From the NCBI RefSeq assembly GCF_042429765.1, contig NZ_JBHLZU010000037.1, forward strand, positions 1-64,000: a stretch of DNA of 64,000 nt. Reading direction: 5' to 3'. The stretch comes from Allokutzneria oryzae (lineage in GTDB: Bacteria; Actinomycetota; Actinomycetes; Mycobacteriales; Pseudonocardiaceae). The translations under genes were made by a program, and so were the position numbers. The notes beneath the pieces are model-generated. The model was given only the letters and a program-made list of their open reading frames with translations, was not told the DNA's origin and ran no database searches. Positions 17,545 to 26,679 of this stretch are shown here, one piece after another. Numbering within the stretch: the stretch's first letter is position 1; every line of letters starts with the position of its first letter.

Positions 17545-17997
17545 TCAGACGTAGATGGATCCCTGCGTGGTGGTGCAGGTGGGGTCCGCCTCGCCGCGGA
17601 CGTCGAAGGTGATCTTGATCTTGAAGTAGTAGTCGTTGCCCTTCGCGCGCTTCTTGATGGTCTTGTTCACCTCGCGCTTGGTCCGGCCGGCCTTGACGTT
17701 GTCGCCGGACTTCCAGTGGTCCACGACGGCGTCCGCTCCGGGCTGGACCCGCATCAGCCAGTACTCGACGTTGTTCTTGTTGCCGTGGCCGCTGTCGATT
17801 TCCCAGTAGTACGAGAGGATGCTCACGCCGTTGCCGTTGTGCCGGTAGCGCACCTCGAAGTCGGCGGAATGGCCCGACTTCGAGCAGGTGCCGAACAGGC
17901 CCCTTTCGGTGCCGGCACTGGCAACCGACGCGTTGGTCGCGATCAGCGCGGTGGTCAGCACCAGGGCGCGCGCGGTCGTCCGCAGTGCGCGGCTCAT
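17545..17997 (-). CDS. Small secreted protein, unknown function
   Basis: A 150-residue exported protein with a clear signal peptide (MSRALRTTARALVLTTALIA, cleavage near ASA). The mature domain has two cysteines (FGTCSKSG and PTCTTTQG) and is rich in Lys, Tyr and Asn, reminiscent of small beta-sandwich secreted proteins. Start 17997 is preferred to upstream in-frame codons because the signal peptide begins there. I do not recognise a family. Confidence 0.7.
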   Translation of the reverse strand: MSRALRTTARALVLTTALIATNASVASAGTERGLFGTCSKSGHSADFEVRYRHNGNGVSILSYYWEIDSGHGNKNNVEYWLMRVQPGADAVVDHWKSGDNVKAGRTKREVNKTIKKRAKGNDYYFKIKITFDVRGEADPTCTTTQGSIYV

Positions 17998-18274
17998 GTT
18001 TGTGATCACGGTCCGCCCGACGAGAGGGGCCGGGACGCGGTTGCGTCCCGCCCCGGCATTTCGCGCTCGACCGAAGTCTTTGTGCCACAACGGGTAGTGG
18101 CCAGCGAAACACAGTGTCCACTGTGGACTCCCGATGGTGGAGCTGCACCCGGTTCAGCCAGGGCTGAAAGGTCTCGGCCGGTGCCCATGTCGCGAGGGGC
18201 GCGGCGTCCTGTTCGCCTAGCATGACGACGACAACGGCGAGGAGGGCGGCATCGACGCGATTGGCCGATACCGG

Positions 18275-19534
18275 GTGTCGGGCCTGCTGGGCACGGGGGG
18301 ATTCGCCACGGTGTGGCGCGGTCACGACGACGTGCTCGACGCTCCGGTGGCGATCAAGGTGCTCGCCGACAACTGGTCGCGGCACCTCGACGTGAGCGAG
18401 CGGTTCCTCGCCGAGGCGAAGCTGCTGAGGCAGGCGGACTCCGACCGCGTCCTGCGAGTGCTGGACTACGGGGAGCTGGAGGACGGCCGTCCGTACTTCG
18501 TGACGGTGCTGGCCGAGGACGGCAGTCTTGAGGACCTGCTCGGCCAGGGCGAGCTGCCGGTGGACGAGGCGCTGCGCCACCTGGTCGAGGTCGCCGAGGC
18601 CGTTGTCGTGCTGCACTCGATGCACGTCGTCCACCGAGACCTGAAACCCTCGAACGTGCTGCTCGACCGGGGCCGCGTGGTGCTGGCCGACCTGGGGCTG
18701 GCGAAGGCGCTCGCGCACAGCTCCGGGCTCACCCAGGTCGCCGGTTCTCCCGGCTACATGGCTCCAGAGCAGGCCGCGCCCGGCGGAGTGGTCGACGAGC
18801 GCACCGACGTCTACGGGTTGGGCGCGCTGGCGCACCGGCTGCTGGCGGGCAGCACCGTGGGACAGCCACCGAAGCGTCCCCTCCCGGGGAGGCTCGGCAG
18901 GGTCGTGCGCCGCGCGCTGCGGTCCGACCCGCGCCACCGGTGGCCCTCGGCTCGCGTCCTCGCCGACGAGCTCAGGGACCTGGCCGAGCACGGGTGGGGG
19001 ACGGGCAGGGGACGGGTGGCCCTGGTCGGTGGCGCCGCTGTGCTGACCGCGACCGGCGTCGTGGTGTCCTGGTTGCTCTGGCCCACCACCCACGACCAGC
19101 ACGCGGTCGTGGACCCGAACCTGTGCCGGGCCGCCGACGTGAAGGTGGCGATGGGACCGGTCGACACGAACCCCTACGAGTACACCCAGCGGAAGTCGTA
19201 CCTGACGATGGGCTGGACCGGTCGGCCCTGTCAGCTGTTCGGCCGTTTCCGCGACGTGCGCTTCGTCCTCGGCGACGGGTCCGCACTGCCCTTGCGCTTC
19301 GGCGACGGGACCGGAGAGCCGATGCCCGTGGAGATGCTGGACGACTTCGCGGCCGAGATCCCCATCAGCTGGCACATCGAGGACAGGAACGGGGCCACGC
19401 CGCCCAAGGTGCCGGTGCGGCTGGAACTGGGGCTGCCGCAGGTGCCCGACGTCGTGACCATGCCCTGGACCTACGGTCCGGTGGGTGACCGCGGGCAGGT
19501 GGAGATCGATCCCATCCGGCCCGCCGCGAACTAG
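18275..19534 (+). CDS. Transmembrane serine/threonine protein kinase
   Basis: The kinase domain comes first: glycine loop GTGGFATVW, VAIKVL lysine, catalytic HRDLKPSN, ADLGLAKAL in place of DFG, and MAPEQ. One membrane helix follows (about residues 250-272), then an extracytoplasmic domain of about 145 residues with two cysteines (NLCRAAD, RPCQLFG). The GTG at 18275 is the first standard start in frame, yet it cuts into the conserved opening IGRYRVSGLLG. A GAGGAGG at 18239-18245 sits 5 nt before an in-frame ATC at 18251, so initiation at ATC, or a frame error in the sequence, should be considered. The signal sensed outside is unknown. Confidence 0.87.
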   Translation: MSGLLGTGGFATVWRGHDDVLDAPVAIKVLADNWSRHLDVSERFLAEAKLLRQADSDRVLRVLDYGELEDGRPYFVTVLAEDGSLEDLLGQGELPVDEALRHLVEVAEAVVVLHSMHVVHRDLKPSNVLLDRGRVVLADLGLAKALAHSSGLTQVAGSPGYMAPEQAAPGGVVDERTDVYGLGALAHRLLAGSTVGQPPKRPLPGRLGRVVRRALRSDPRHRWPSARVLADELRDLAEHGWGTGRGRVALVGGAAVLTATGVVVSWLLWPTTHDQHAVVDPNLCRAADVKVAMGPVDTNPYEYTQRKSYLTMGWTGRPCQLFGRFRDVRFVLGDGSALPLRFGDGTGEPMPVEMLDDFAAEIPISWHIEDRNGATPPKVPVRLELGLPQVPDVVTMPWTYGPVGDRGQVEIDPIRPAAN

Positions 19535-19584
19535 CCTCGCGCACGTCGGCGCCGCGTGCGCGTGGACCTGGCCGGCGTGGTCAG

Positions 19585-19654
19585 TTTTCGCGTTGTGTCA
19601 CCTTGATGCGCAAGAGAGCGCTCCCATTTCGCATCAAGGTGACAAAACGCGAAA
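19585..19654. repeat. Long inverted repeat sharing TTTTCGCGTT with 61.5 kb
   Basis: Arms of 25 bp (from TTTCGCGTTGTGTCACC at 19586 to TTGATGCG at 19610, and 19630-19654) pair with a single mismatch around a 19-nt loop. The right arm overlaps the last codons of the GT87 gene. It lies between convergent genes and may terminate both. The outer TTTTCGCGTT recurs as a smaller hairpin at 61496-61525, also beyond the 3' end of a minus-strand gene. Confidence 0.7.
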
Positions 19655-21106
19655 GGAGGGGTGGGTGCCGGGCGCCGGGGATGGCGAGGTGGTGTCACCG
19701 CTTACAGGACACGGCCTAGCCTCGTCCGTGCCGCCGTGCACGTCAGCGGCGTTGGGGGACAACGGGTTCGCGGATGCGGTTCCCGGCTCGGGTCGCTTCG
19801 AAGCCCTGCTCCGCAGGTACAGGGCGCTCACCGCCAGCGCGCTCGCGAAGATCACCAGGTACAGGTTGCCGAGGAAGGCGATCACCAGCTCGGGGGTCCG
19901 GGGGTCCAACGGCGTCCCCGGTGGGGGCATCCCGATGCGGACCACCTTCGGGAAGGTCAACGCCGTCAGCCCCACCAGGGCGGCCCAGAGCGGCCACCGG
20001 TGGCTCTGGAGCAGAACCTGGTGGGCGGCGAAGACCAGCAACGGCACCAGCCACACCCAGTGGTGCCCCCACGACCACGGGGACACCGCGGCCGAGCACA
20101 GGCCGCACAAGGTCACCGCGAGCAGCTCCGCGCCCCGGCGGCTCGCCCACGCCGCGACCGCCAGCCCGGCCGCCGCGACGGCGAGCACGACGACCAGCCA
20201 CGCCACCTGGGTCGTCGCCGAGTCTCCGAACCAGCGGACCAGCAGCCCGCGCACCGACTGGTTGCCCGGATCGGTCGGATCGGTGAAGACCCTGGCGGGG
20301 CTGGCGAACGTGCCGCCGAGCCAGAACGTCGCCGAGTCCGCGGGCAGCAGGACGAACCCGGCCACGACGGTGCCGACGAAAGCGCCGAGAGCCGTTGCCG
20401 CGGCCCGGAACCGCCTTGTCACCAGCAGGTAGAGCACGAAGAACAGCGGAGTGAGCTTGATCCCCGCTGCGATCCCGACCCAGATCCCCTTGGCCGGCCC
20501 GCGGTCGTCCCGGAGCAGGTCCACCAGGACGACCGCGAGCAGCAGAAGATTCACCTGACCAATGTGGACAGTCGTCTGCACCGGTTCGAGCACCAGTGCC
20601 ACGCTCGCTGTCATCAGGCCCAGCGCCGTCGTGGTGCTGCGCCGGTCGGTGCCGAGCGCGCGCCACGACGTGCACGCCGCGAAGACCAACAGCGCGCTGT
20701 TGCCGAACACGGCCACGGCGTCGCCGACCCCCTCCGGCACCAGTGCCAGCGGGGTGAACAGGATCGCCGCCCACGGTGTGTAGGTGAAGTTGAAGCCCGG
20801 CAACAGTTCCCGCTCGTACAACGCCCCGCCGCCGAGCACCGTTCGACCGGCTTCCCGGTAGACGAGGAGGTCGATGTGATCCGTCAACAGGGAGCGGACC
20901 ACCAGCACCAGTCCGACGGTGCAGACGACAACGACGAAAGCGCGGACGGCATGCGGATTTCTGGTGATCCGGAGGAGCTTTTCCACTGACGTCCCTTGCG
21001 TTTCGTCGCCGACCGTGACGGCGGCAGCCGCTGGCCACGGCGTCTTTCCCGTGATCTCCTGCGGGATCCCCGTCGCCGAGGCACTCGCATTCGCCGCGTT
21101 CGTCAT
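19634..21106 (-). CDS. GT87-family (DUF2029) membrane glycosyltransferase
   Basis: A 490-residue polytopic membrane protein with about ten hydrophobic helices. After the first helix comes the periplasmic loop signature DLLVYREAGRTVLGGGALYE, followed by FTYTPWAAIL. These are characteristic of GT87 alpha-mannosyltransferases, which use polyprenyl-phosphate-mannose on the outside of the membrane in mycobacterial lipoglycan synthesis. The soluble N-terminal 50 residues and C-terminal 60 residues are low-complexity. The acceptor here is unknown. Confidence 0.85.
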   Translation of the reverse strand: MTNAANASASATGIPQEITGKTPWPAAAAVTVGDETQGTSVEKLLRITRNPHAVRAFVVVVCTVGLVLVVRSLLTDHIDLLVYREAGRTVLGGGALYERELLPGFNFTYTPWAAILFTPLALVPEGVGDAVAVFGNSALLVFAACTSWRALGTDRRSTTTALGLMTASVALVLEPVQTTVHIGQVNLLLLAVVLVDLLRDDRGPAKGIWVGIAAGIKLTPLFFVLYLLVTRRFRAAATALGAFVGTVVAGFVLLPADSATFWLGGTFASPARVFTDPTDPGNQSVRGLLVRWFGDSATTQVAWLVVVLAVAAAGLAVAAWASRRGAELLAVTLCGLCSAAVSPWSWGHHWVWLVPLLVFAAHQVLLQSHRWPLWAALVGLTALTFPKVVRIGMPPPGTPLDPRTPELVIAFLGNLYLVIFASALAVSALYLRSRASKRPEPGTASANPLSPNAADVHGGTDEARPCPVSGDTTSPSPAPGTHPSFRVLSP

Positions 21107-21274
21107 GGAGTCTGGCGGCGCTCCGGGCTCGTGTCCGCCGGGGCAGCACGAGAATGCGCAGGGGTGCTAGCCGGTGTAGTGGTTCACAACCCGCTTCGAG
21201 TGACGACAACGTCGGCGGCGACGGCGCGGGCGGCCGAGTTCCTCTGCGGAGGCCGAATTCGAAGGATGCTCAGA

Positions 21275-21760
21275 TCAGTGGCGGGAAAGGTCGAGACGGA
21301 GGACGGTCTCGCCGTTGTCGATCTCGCCGGTGGGCTGAAATCCGAACCGTCGGTAGAACGGTCCCGGTCCACCCTCGCCCGGTTGGTGACTGGTGAGCAG
21401 TTCGGTGGCACCGTCCGCGCGCACGAGATCGACGACCTGGTCGAGTGCTTCGCGGCCGAACCCACGGCCTTGGTGGTGCCTGTCGATGAGCAGCCGCCAC
21501 AGGAAGTACGGCCCGATGATGCCCGGTCGGCCGGGCGGCACGTTCCAGCTGAGCATCACGAAGCCGACCGGCTCGTCCGCTGAGTAGACGGCCCGGTACC
21601 AGGGCTCGCCCTCAGGCGTCGACGCGGCCTCCTCCAGTGACCTGGCCACTGATGCGACGAAGCGCTCCTGCGCGGGGTCGACGCGCAGGGCGCACACCGC
21701 GTCGCGGTTCTCGTCGGTGATCTCGACCAGGCGCACACGAGGGGACGTCATGCCGTTCAC
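21275..21760 (-). CDS. GNAT-family N-acetyltransferase
   Basis: A 161-residue GNAT protein. The acetyl-CoA-binding segment is IDRHHQGRGFGREALDQVV (about residues 93-111), and the C-terminal FYRRFGFQPTGE is typical. An N-terminal RLVEITDENRDAVCALRV matches the family's SpeG/diamine or aminoglycoside-like relatives. The substrate is unknown. It is separated from the upstream kinase-like gene by 24 bp on the same strand, so co-transcription is likely. Confidence 0.85.
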   Translation of the reverse strand: MNGMTSPRVRLVEITDENRDAVCALRVDPAQERFVASVARSLEEAASTPEGEPWYRAVYSADEPVGFVMLSWNVPPGRPGIIGPYFLWRLLIDRHHQGRGFGREALDQVVDLVRADGATELLTSHQPGEGGPGPFYRRFGFQPTGEIDNGETVLRLDLSRH

Positions 21761-21784
21761 TTCCCGCCTCCGGTTGGCTGCTGT

Positions 21785-22909
21785 TCAGGCTGGGCGCGCG
21801 GACAACTGCTCCAGGACCGGGCGCAGCGCGTCGAACAACGCTGCTGATGTCTCGTCGGGACTCTGCCCTGTCGTGTCGAGAACGATCTGGCCCGTTCCGG
21901 ATTCTCGCAGTCGTTCGGCTTCGGCGGCCGCTCGAACAGCTACCTGACGCTGAACGGTGGGCGGCGCTCCGCGCAGCTCGTCGCCCGCGAGCAGGGCCGA
22001 CTCGCCCTCTGCCCGGCGTCGGACGCGGTCCGCCAGTGTCGCGGCGTCGGCATCCAGGCGGACGACCGTGGGCGAGTTCGGGATCACCGATCCCGGATCG
22101 CGGGTCACGACAAGCAGCACTCGGGCGCCGGCCTGCTGGTAGCCACGCCACAGCGTCGCGAGATGTGCGGCCTCCACAAGGGAATCCGGTCCTGGGTGGA
22201 TGAAGCCGAGCTGGTCGACGTCGATGTACGCGGTGGGAACGCCGTCCTGCCAGAGGTTCTGCAGCACGCTCCACGCGGCGGTGGACTTGCCCACAGCGGT
22301 GGCGCCGGACACGACGATCACCGGTGCCGGCGGCACCGCGTCATCGGTGGGAGCCGCGGGCAGCGGGTGAACCGGGCCAGTGCGGACGACGCACCACCGC
22401 ATCAAGGCGTCGACGGTGTCATCCGGGCTCTGCCCGGTCGTGTCCACAAGGGTGCCGAAACCGGAGCGGTCGAGCTCGTCGGCCACGTTGAACAGCTCGT
22501 CCACCAGATCGGCTGGCGAACCACGACCGAGGAACCGGCGACGCAACTCCTCCCGATCGCAGTGCAGACGCACGAGGGTGACGTCGACATCAGTCAGTTC
22601 GGCCCTGCCCGCGAGGTACGGCTCGATGCCCCGCTGGGGATCCACGACACCGGAGACGATCACCTGCCGCACACCTCGGCACCGCAGTGTGGCGATCACC
22701 CGGATCAGGTTGTCCGCCTTGATCCCGTGGCTCGCCGCGCCGCCCCCTGGAGGGGGGCCGATCAGGCCGAGCTGATCGATGTCGACGTAGGCGACGCTTC
22801 CGCCCTGCCCGGCGATGCGCGAGTACAGGCCCCAGCCGGTGGTCGATTTCCCCGCGCCGGGTGCCCCAGTCACCCAGAGCACGGGCGTCTTGTCGCTCCC
22901 CACGCCCAT
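21785..22909 (-). CDS. Duplicated P-loop kinase-like protein
   Basis: A 374-residue protein made of two homologous P-loop domains. The first has Walker A TGAPGAGKSTTGW (about 14-26), the second SGATAVGKSTAAW (about 205-217). Both continue with a matching acidic motif, AYVDIDQLGLIGP in the first and AYIDVDQLGFIHP in the second, and both end in DTTGQSPD. The repeats resemble small-molecule kinases such as AAA_17/AAA_33 members. The start at 22909 is chosen because the first domain begins there. The function of a tandem kinase is unknown. It is divergent from the WS/DGAT-like gene. Confidence 0.8.
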   Translation of the reverse strand: MGVGSDKTPVLWVTGAPGAGKSTTGWGLYSRIAGQGGSVAYVDIDQLGLIGPPPGGGAASHGIKADNLIRVIATLRCRGVRQVIVSGVVDPQRGIEPYLAGRAELTDVDVTLVRLHCDREELRRRFLGRGSPADLVDELFNVADELDRSGFGTLVDTTGQSPDDTVDALMRWCVVRTGPVHPLPAAPTDDAVPPAPVIVVSGATAVGKSTAAWSVLQNLWQDGVPTAYIDVDQLGFIHPGPDSLVEAAHLATLWRGYQQAGARVLLVVTRDPGSVIPNSPTVVRLDADAATLADRVRRRAEGESALLAGDELRGAPPTVQRQVAVRAAAEAERLRESGTGQIVLDTTGQSPDETSAALFDALRPVLEQLSARPA

Positions 22910-23001
22910 GACCCTAGGAACCAGGACAAGCGAGTTTCGCGGGACAATCGTGGCGCGAGCCGGTCCGGTGTGCCCTCGCGACGGGATGAAACTGAGGTCA
23001 G

Positions 23002-24339
23002 GTGACGATGACGGGCGCTGCTGTCCCGCCACGGCGGCTCAGGCCGGAGGACTGGGCGCTGCTCAACTACGAAAAGCGGGGTCGCCACACCTCGCTGGAG
23101 TTCGGCATCGCCTGTCGGTTCACCACCACCGCGCTGTCCGCATCGGCCCTGCGCGCGCTGGTGGCCGCACGCCTGCCGGAGGTTCCCGATCTCACGTTCG
23201 TCCTCGACCAACCGGGACACCGCTGGCGCAGTCCACAATGGAGGACCACGGACCCGGACCTGACCTGGCACGTCCGCGATGTGCCGTTGTATCGGGTCAA
23301 CGGTGTCGCGAGTGTTGCCCGAACGCTGGAACGAGCCGCGAACACGGTGCTCCCGCGTGATCGGCCGCTGTGGGAAATGCTGGTGCTGGAACCTCTCGAC
23401 GGCAGTCAGTGGGTGGCGCTGCGGGTCAACCACGCGCTCTTCGACGCGGTGTCGGTCATCGAGGTCTTGCGCAGGCTCTTCGGTGACCGCGTCACCGCCG
23501 CGTCCATCACGTGCTCGCCGGAGCAGCCGATGCCGCTCGGCCGGAGGCTGCGTGAGACCGCGAGGCTCGGCTGGGCGTTGCCACGGATGGCACGCCGGAT
23601 GGTCCCGTTGACCGGGCCTGCGTTCACCGCCTCTGGGCTCACCGGTCAGCGGCGGATGGCCTGGGCCCACCTCGACGACGACCGCCTGCGCGCCGCTGCC
23701 GCGCGACATGGGGTCACCTCGAACGAGGCGTTCCTGTCAGCCCTCGCCGGAGCGCTGCGCGAGTGGCCGCACACCCCGTGGCGACGGGGTATCCGTCCTG
23801 TGTGGACGTTCGTGCCGTGCGACCTGCGCGATGGTGCCGATCCGGTCGAGCTCGGCAACAACATCGGCGCGCTGCGCATCCGGCTTCCGTGTGACGAGCC
23901 TGATCCGGTGCGCCGACTCCACGTGGTCGCCGCGGCGAGCAGCGCGGAGAAGGCTCGGAGCATGCCTGTCATGCGGATCGCCCGGGCGGTCCTGCCTGGC
24001 TGGTTGATCCGCGTCATGTTCGCGATTTCCCTGTCGCGACAGCAGGTCGACATCATCGCCAGCCACGTCGTCCAGCGCGGTGCCGGCATGACCTGTGCCG
24101 GGGGCACGATGCCCGAGATGATGGCGTTGGGCCACCTGCCCCGGCACCGTCCCCTCGGCGCCCTCCTGGTCCGGCACTCCGGCAAGCTCGTTCTGCAGGT
24201 GACCGCGGATGCGGGCATCGCCGACCCCGGCACGTTGTGTCGACTGTGGGCAGAGAAGGTGGATGAGCTCGCGGCGCTGCCGCCGCAGGGTGACGTGATT
24301 CCCCCGAGGCCGTCCGCGCCCCGCATTCCCCTTTCCTGA
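23002..24339 (+). CDS. WS/DGAT-like acyltransferase with altered active-site motif
   Basis: A 445-residue protein of the wax ester synthase/diacylglycerol acyltransferase type. It starts with the usual LRPEDWALLNYEKRG and has RPLWEMLVLEPLDG before the catalytic segment, and late motifs such as LGNNIGALRIRLP and VVQRGAGMTCAGG. The catalytic HHxxxDG is replaced by NHALFDA (about residue 147), so the first histidine is Asn and the glycine is Ala. The second His and the Asp remain, so some activity is possible. GTG 23002 and ATG 23008 are both plausible starts. Confidence 0.78.
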   Translation: MTMTGAAVPPRRLRPEDWALLNYEKRGRHTSLEFGIACRFTTTALSASALRALVAARLPEVPDLTFVLDQPGHRWRSPQWRTTDPDLTWHVRDVPLYRVNGVASVARTLERAANTVLPRDRPLWEMLVLEPLDGSQWVALRVNHALFDAVSVIEVLRRLFGDRVTAASITCSPEQPMPLGRRLRETARLGWALPRMARRMVPLTGPAFTASGLTGQRRMAWAHLDDDRLRAAAARHGVTSNEAFLSALAGALREWPHTPWRRGIRPVWTFVPCDLRDGADPVELGNNIGALRIRLPCDEPDPVRRLHVVAAASSAEKARSMPVMRIARAVLPGWLIRVMFAISLSRQQVDIIASHVVQRGAGMTCAGGTMPEMMALGHLPRHRPLGALLVRHSGKLVLQVTADAGIADPGTLCRLWAEKVDELAALPPQGDVIPPRPSAPRIPLS

Positions 24340-24465
24340 AAATGAACCTTTCTAGGTAAATTCGCAATCGAAAGCAACCCGGGTTCGAGGAATGGCGTAG
24401 AAGAGGCGAGCCACCACTCCGATGGCTCCACTTGGTGCCATTCCGGCAGAACTTGGGGGTGCGAT

Positions 24466-25062
24466 GTGTATGCGCACAAGACTGTGGTGACCGTGGCGTC
24501 GCTGGCCGCGGCAGGACTGCTACTGGCGATGCCGACCGTTTCCCACGCGCAGAACGCGGTCCAGCACAATCCGTTGACCAGCGCGGCGACATCAGAACAG
24601 CCGAGGGTTCCCTTCGCCGGCCAGCCGTCCGGGACGGGCTCTCAGATGCCGAACACCGAGACGGGCCAACCCGGCCTGGAGCCTCAGCCTCAGCCGGAGG
24701 CGAGGGGCGTGGCCCCGTGCCCGAACCGCAAGGCCAGGGCGTGCGTCGACCTGTCGTCCAACAGGACCTGGTTGCTCCGCGACGGCAAGGTGGTCTACGG
24801 CCCGGTGCCGATCACCCACGGCCGCGAGGGTTTTCGCACGCCGGTCGGAACCTTCAGGGTGCAGTTCAAGAGCAAGTACCACAGGAGCAGCCTCTTCAAC
24901 TTCGCGCCGATGCCGAACGCGGTGTTCTTCCACCGTGGTGTCGCCTTCCACCAGGGCAATCTGCGCAACCTGTCGCACGGCTGCATCCGGCTGTCGGCGG
25001 CGGCTTCGCAGATGTACTTCGCCACCCTCAAGATCGGTGACGTGGTTCAGGTCGTTCGCTGA
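24466..25062 (+). CDS. L,D-transpeptidase (YkuD domain), secreted
   Basis: A 198-residue exported protein. It has a signal peptide (KTVVTVASLAAAGLLLAM, cleavage near SHA), a proline-rich linker to about residue 85 and a YkuD domain. The catalytic block is LSHGCIRLS near residue 172 with the active-site cysteine, and the upstream histidine is in AVFFHRGVAFH. It would form 3-3 cross-links in peptidoglycan or attach proteins to it. The assigned GTG start is frame-consistent, although the SD is weak. A hairpin terminator follows. Confidence 0.87.
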   Translation: MYAHKTVVTVASLAAAGLLLAMPTVSHAQNAVQHNPLTSAATSEQPRVPFAGQPSGTGSQMPNTETGQPGLEPQPQPEARGVAPCPNRKARACVDLSSNRTWLLRDGKVVYGPVPITHGREGFRTPVGTFRVQFKSKYHRSSLFNFAPMPNAVFFHRGVAFHQGNLRNLSHGCIRLSAAASQMYFATLKIGDVVQVVR

Positions 25063-25077
25063 GCACCACAAGGCAAC

Positions 25078-25101
25078 GGGGCGTCTCCCGCGAGGCGCCC
25101 C
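25078..25101 (+). terminator. Terminator after the L,D-transpeptidase gene
   Basis: GGGGCGTCT / AGGCGCCCC form a 9-bp stem with one G-U pair and a 6-nt loop, 15 bp past the stop codon. Confidence 0.65.
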
Positions 25102-25227
25102 TCCGTCATGTCGGCCCACAGAGCTGGAGCGGCAGGAAAACAACAGCTCCTCGATTTCGCCACCACGATCGACGACCAGTGCGGCACCTCGTTCAACCGC
25201 GGCATCCAGTGACGAGCAGAGAAGCAG

Positions 25228-25647
25228 ATGACGTACTACATAGTTGAGCCGGAAGTCGCTGGCGACTTCGGCGACAACACCGTCTTCGACCGCACGGTCC
25301 AACCGGCCGCGGTCGCCCGCTTCGAGTTCCGCTTCGCCAACTGGCTGGGCGATGCCATCCTGGAATGCGCACCCTGCTTCATCGTCACCGAGACATTGGC
25401 GGACGCCATCACCGACACCGGCCTCACCGGGGCGGTGTTCGACGAGGTGCGGATCAGCCTGTCATCGGAAGGCGAGGAGCTGATCGAGGAGCCACTTCCC
25501 GCCTGGAAGTGGCTTCGCTTCACCGGCGATCCCTACCGCGACGACCTCGGTATCGACTTGAGCAAGCTGGTCGTGTCGGAGCGAGCACTGGAGCTGCTGC
25601 GTGAGCACGGGCTGGACCACGCCGATGTGGAGGAAAGCGCCCTGTGA
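25228..25647 (+). CDS. Hypothetical protein, possibly immunity-like
   Basis: A 139-residue acidic soluble protein with no signal peptide. The ending WKWLRFTGDPYRDDLGID, then LVVSERALELLREHG, resembles actinobacterial single-domain proteins that often sit directly behind polymorphic-toxin genes. The 120 bp upstream contain no start codon-led toxin gene, only a short open stretch ending in a stop at 25211, so any toxin partner is lost. The family is not firmly recognised. Confidence 0.6.
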   Translation: MTYYIVEPEVAGDFGDNTVFDRTVQPAAVARFEFRFANWLGDAILECAPCFIVTETLADAITDTGLTGAVFDEVRISLSSEGEELIEEPLPAWKWLRFTGDPYRDDLGIDLSKLVVSERALELLREHGLDHADVEESAL

Positions 25648-25739
25648 GCGGCTCTGCCGGGTACAGCCACGCCGGACGACCGCGCCACCGCGTGGAAGGC
25701 TTCCTTCGGCTCACAGCGCGGATCGCCGGGGATGACCTT

Positions 25740-26163
25740 CACGACACCGACCCCTGCCAGGTCCAGATCCTCGGTCGAAGAACCACCAGCGCATCAGCAC
25801 CTGGAGCCGGACGAACTCGCGCGGCCCGGCAGCATTCCGCGCAACCGCAACGAGAACTCGCAGCCCACGATGAGCGTGCCCCGCCCGGGGTACTCGGCGC
25901 GCAGCCGCTCCGCCCCGGCCACGGCGCGCGAGGTTGGCCAGCACCTCGGCGTGCGGCCGGTCGGCGAGGTTCGGCTGCACCCAGACGTCGAGCCCGGCCT
26001 CCAGCGCCGCCATGGCCGCGGTGAGCTGGCGATCGAGGTCGGCACCGTCGAGCACCACGGTGCCGCAGCGCAGCCCCTCCCGGATCACCCGCATGTCCTC
26101 CCCGGCGCGCTCGGGCGGGATGTCGTCGACGCGGTAGGTGATCCCTTTGACGGCCAACACCAT
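25740..26163 (-). pseudogene. Frameshifted TIM-barrel-like protein fragment
   Basis: From 26163 the frame reads MVLAVKGITYRVDD, GLDVWVQPNLADRPHAEVLA, like actinomycete TIM-barrel (glycoside-hydrolase-like) proteins. It must then shift frame to continue AERLRAEYPGRGTLIVGCEF, LRLRGMLPG, and shift again for REFVRLQVLMRWWFFDRGSG. The C-terminal half of the usual protein is missing. The two frameshifts and the truncation make it a pseudogene. The family name is recalled by pattern only. Confidence 0.6.
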
Positions 26164-26235
26164 GGTCCCCGTCGTGGCAGAGCTCCTGGGCCCAGCCGCA
26201 CCACTCGCCGGGCGGTGGGTGTTCCCGTGCGGTGG

Positions 26236-26475
26236 TCAGCCGAGCCAGCGGCCGTCGCGCAGGAGGTCGCGTCCCGGCAGCTCGTTCGCTTCACACCAGG
26301 CCTGGATGCGCCGCGGCCGGTGACCGAGGCGCGCGGCGTCGAGACGAGGAACGCGGTCCCGTCCCAGAGGTACGAGAGCGGGATGAGGTGGACGCCGCCA
26401 GGGGAGCCCGACGTCGCGACCCAGAGATCGACGTCGCTCTCCAGTTTCGCGCGGGTGTCCCGCAGTGTGGATTCT
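26236..26475 (-). pseudogene. PPOX-type flavin/F420 oxidoreductase remnant
   Basis: The minus strand at about 26470-26330 encodes KLESDVDLWVATSGSPGGVH, LIPLSYLWDG, the opening of a pyridoxamine-phosphate-oxidase-like split-barrel protein. In another frame the end (26310-26236) reads RIQAWCEANELPGRDLLRDG RWLG, the typical C-terminus of the same family. The middle of the barrel is missing and the start codon is absent. This is one more gene in the window reduced by internal deletion. Confidence 0.65.
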
Positions 26476-26679
26476 CAAGATCGATTTCGTTCGATCTCGC
26501 TGTGAGCTGTGCAGATGGCGGATCCTCACCCGTTGTGCGCTGCCTGGTTCTCATCGGCCTTTCCTGACCACGTAGCGCGCGCACCGGCCATCGCCCGGGC
26601 TCAGATCACCAAGCTCCCGGTCGCGAGATCGTCGGATGGGGTTGACCGCAATGATCATGCTCCTTACTTTGTCGTCCTC

